Origin: Alphaproteobacteria bacterium
GTDB lineage: Bacteria > Pseudomonadota > Alphaproteobacteria > UBA828
Assembly (NCBI GenBank): GCA_018668475.1
Contig: JABJCZ010000305.1
Location: forward strand, 1 to 6,479
Length of the DNA stretch: 6,479 nt
Direction: 5' to 3'
Position numbers and translations under genes: made by a program. Numbering within the stretch: position 1 is the first letter of the stretch; every line of letters begins with the position of its first letter. Below the pieces are notes generated by a model, which ran no database searches, was not told the origin of the DNA, and saw nothing but the letters and a program-made list of their open reading frames with translations. Positions 6,354 to 6,479 of the stretch are shown piece after piece.

Positions 6354-6405
6354 ACCGGGCGGCGACCGGTTGCATCAAATAACGTGCGACGACTCACTTA
6401 TCGTC
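6354..6405 (-). other. Two small inverted repeats in hemA leader
   Basis: ACCGG (6354-6358) pairs with CCGGT (6366-6370) around 7 nt, and GACGA (6388-6392) pairs with TCGTC (6401-6405) around 8 nt. Both lie between the predicted hemA promoter and its start codon, so they could fold in the leader RNA. Each stem is only 5 bp, so chance occurrence is possible. Confidence 0.3.
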
Positions 6406-6415
6406 ATGACCGGAC

Positions 6416-6445
6416 ATTAAACCAATTTGGTTGCCGAGGTGTAAA
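6416..6445 (-). promoter_or_regulatory. Candidate hemA promoter
   Basis: On the minus strand TTTACA (6445-6440) and TTTAAT (6421-6416) are separated by 18 nt, each matching the sigma-70 consensus at 5 of 6 positions. Transcription would start near 6409 and leave a leader of about 70 nt before the ATG at 6338. An inverted repeat fills part of the spacer. Confidence 0.45.
6420..6432 (-). promoter_or_regulatory. Dyad inside hemA promoter spacer (possible operator)
   Basis: AACCAA (6420-6425), one T, then TTGGTT (6427-6432) is a perfect 6-bp inverted repeat. It overlaps the candidate -10 element and the spacer, a place where a bound dimer would block or remodel RNA polymerase. The regulator is unknown; the sequence is not an FNR/FnrL-type box. 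Confidence 0.4.
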
Positions 6446-6479
6446 GGCGCGTAAACACACAGAAACCTCACGAAATCTA

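Noticed and set aside
6371..6385. FNR/FnrL box upstream of hemA
   Set aside because: Only one TTGAT half-site is present on the minus strand; the ATCAA partner at proper spacing is missing.

Overview
The window most likely comes from an alphaproteobacterium. It carries a 5-aminolevulinate synthase gene (the C4 route to heme, typical of Alphaproteobacteria), a small lysine-rich cytochrome c closely resembling the mitochondrial/c2 type, and GC-rich codon use throughout. I cannot name a genus from the sequence alone.

Plus-strand half (1-2742). The window opens inside a gene whose visible N-terminal part is a run of Asn-Pro-Cys repeats (15 Cys in the first 62 codons). It continues into a cytochrome P460 / c'-beta-like domain ending in a single CxxCH heme site. 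After a 172-nt gap comes an exported class I cytochrome c, closed by a strong intrinsic terminator. Next are adenine phosphoribosyltransferase (apt), starting only about 20 nt beyond that terminator, and a short-chain dehydrogenase/reductase.

Minus-strand half (2750-6338). Three genes run leftwards. hemA (5-aminolevulinate synthase) lies at the right edge with its own upstream promoter region and a clear terminator. Then comes an LLM-class flavin/F420-dependent oxidoreductase, followed 37 nt later by a 10-helix EamA/DMT exporter, probably as a two-gene operon. The exporter converges on the SDR gene with only 7 nt between the stop codons. The 339-nt stretch between hemA and the oxidoreductase holds the hemA terminator, an inverted repeat upstream of the oxidoreductase, and one doubtful small lipoprotein-like ORF on the plus strand.

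How the parts may work together: the P460-like protein and the adjacent soluble cytochrome c look like a periplasmic heme redox pair. By analogy with known P460 enzymes, this could oxidise or detoxify hydroxylamine/NO and pass electrons to the cytochrome; that is inference. The Cys-repeat arm on the P460-like domain is the least explained and most interesting feature. hemA supplies heme precursor, but no sequence evidence ties it to the cytochromes. The remaining genes are ordinary metabolic and transport genes.
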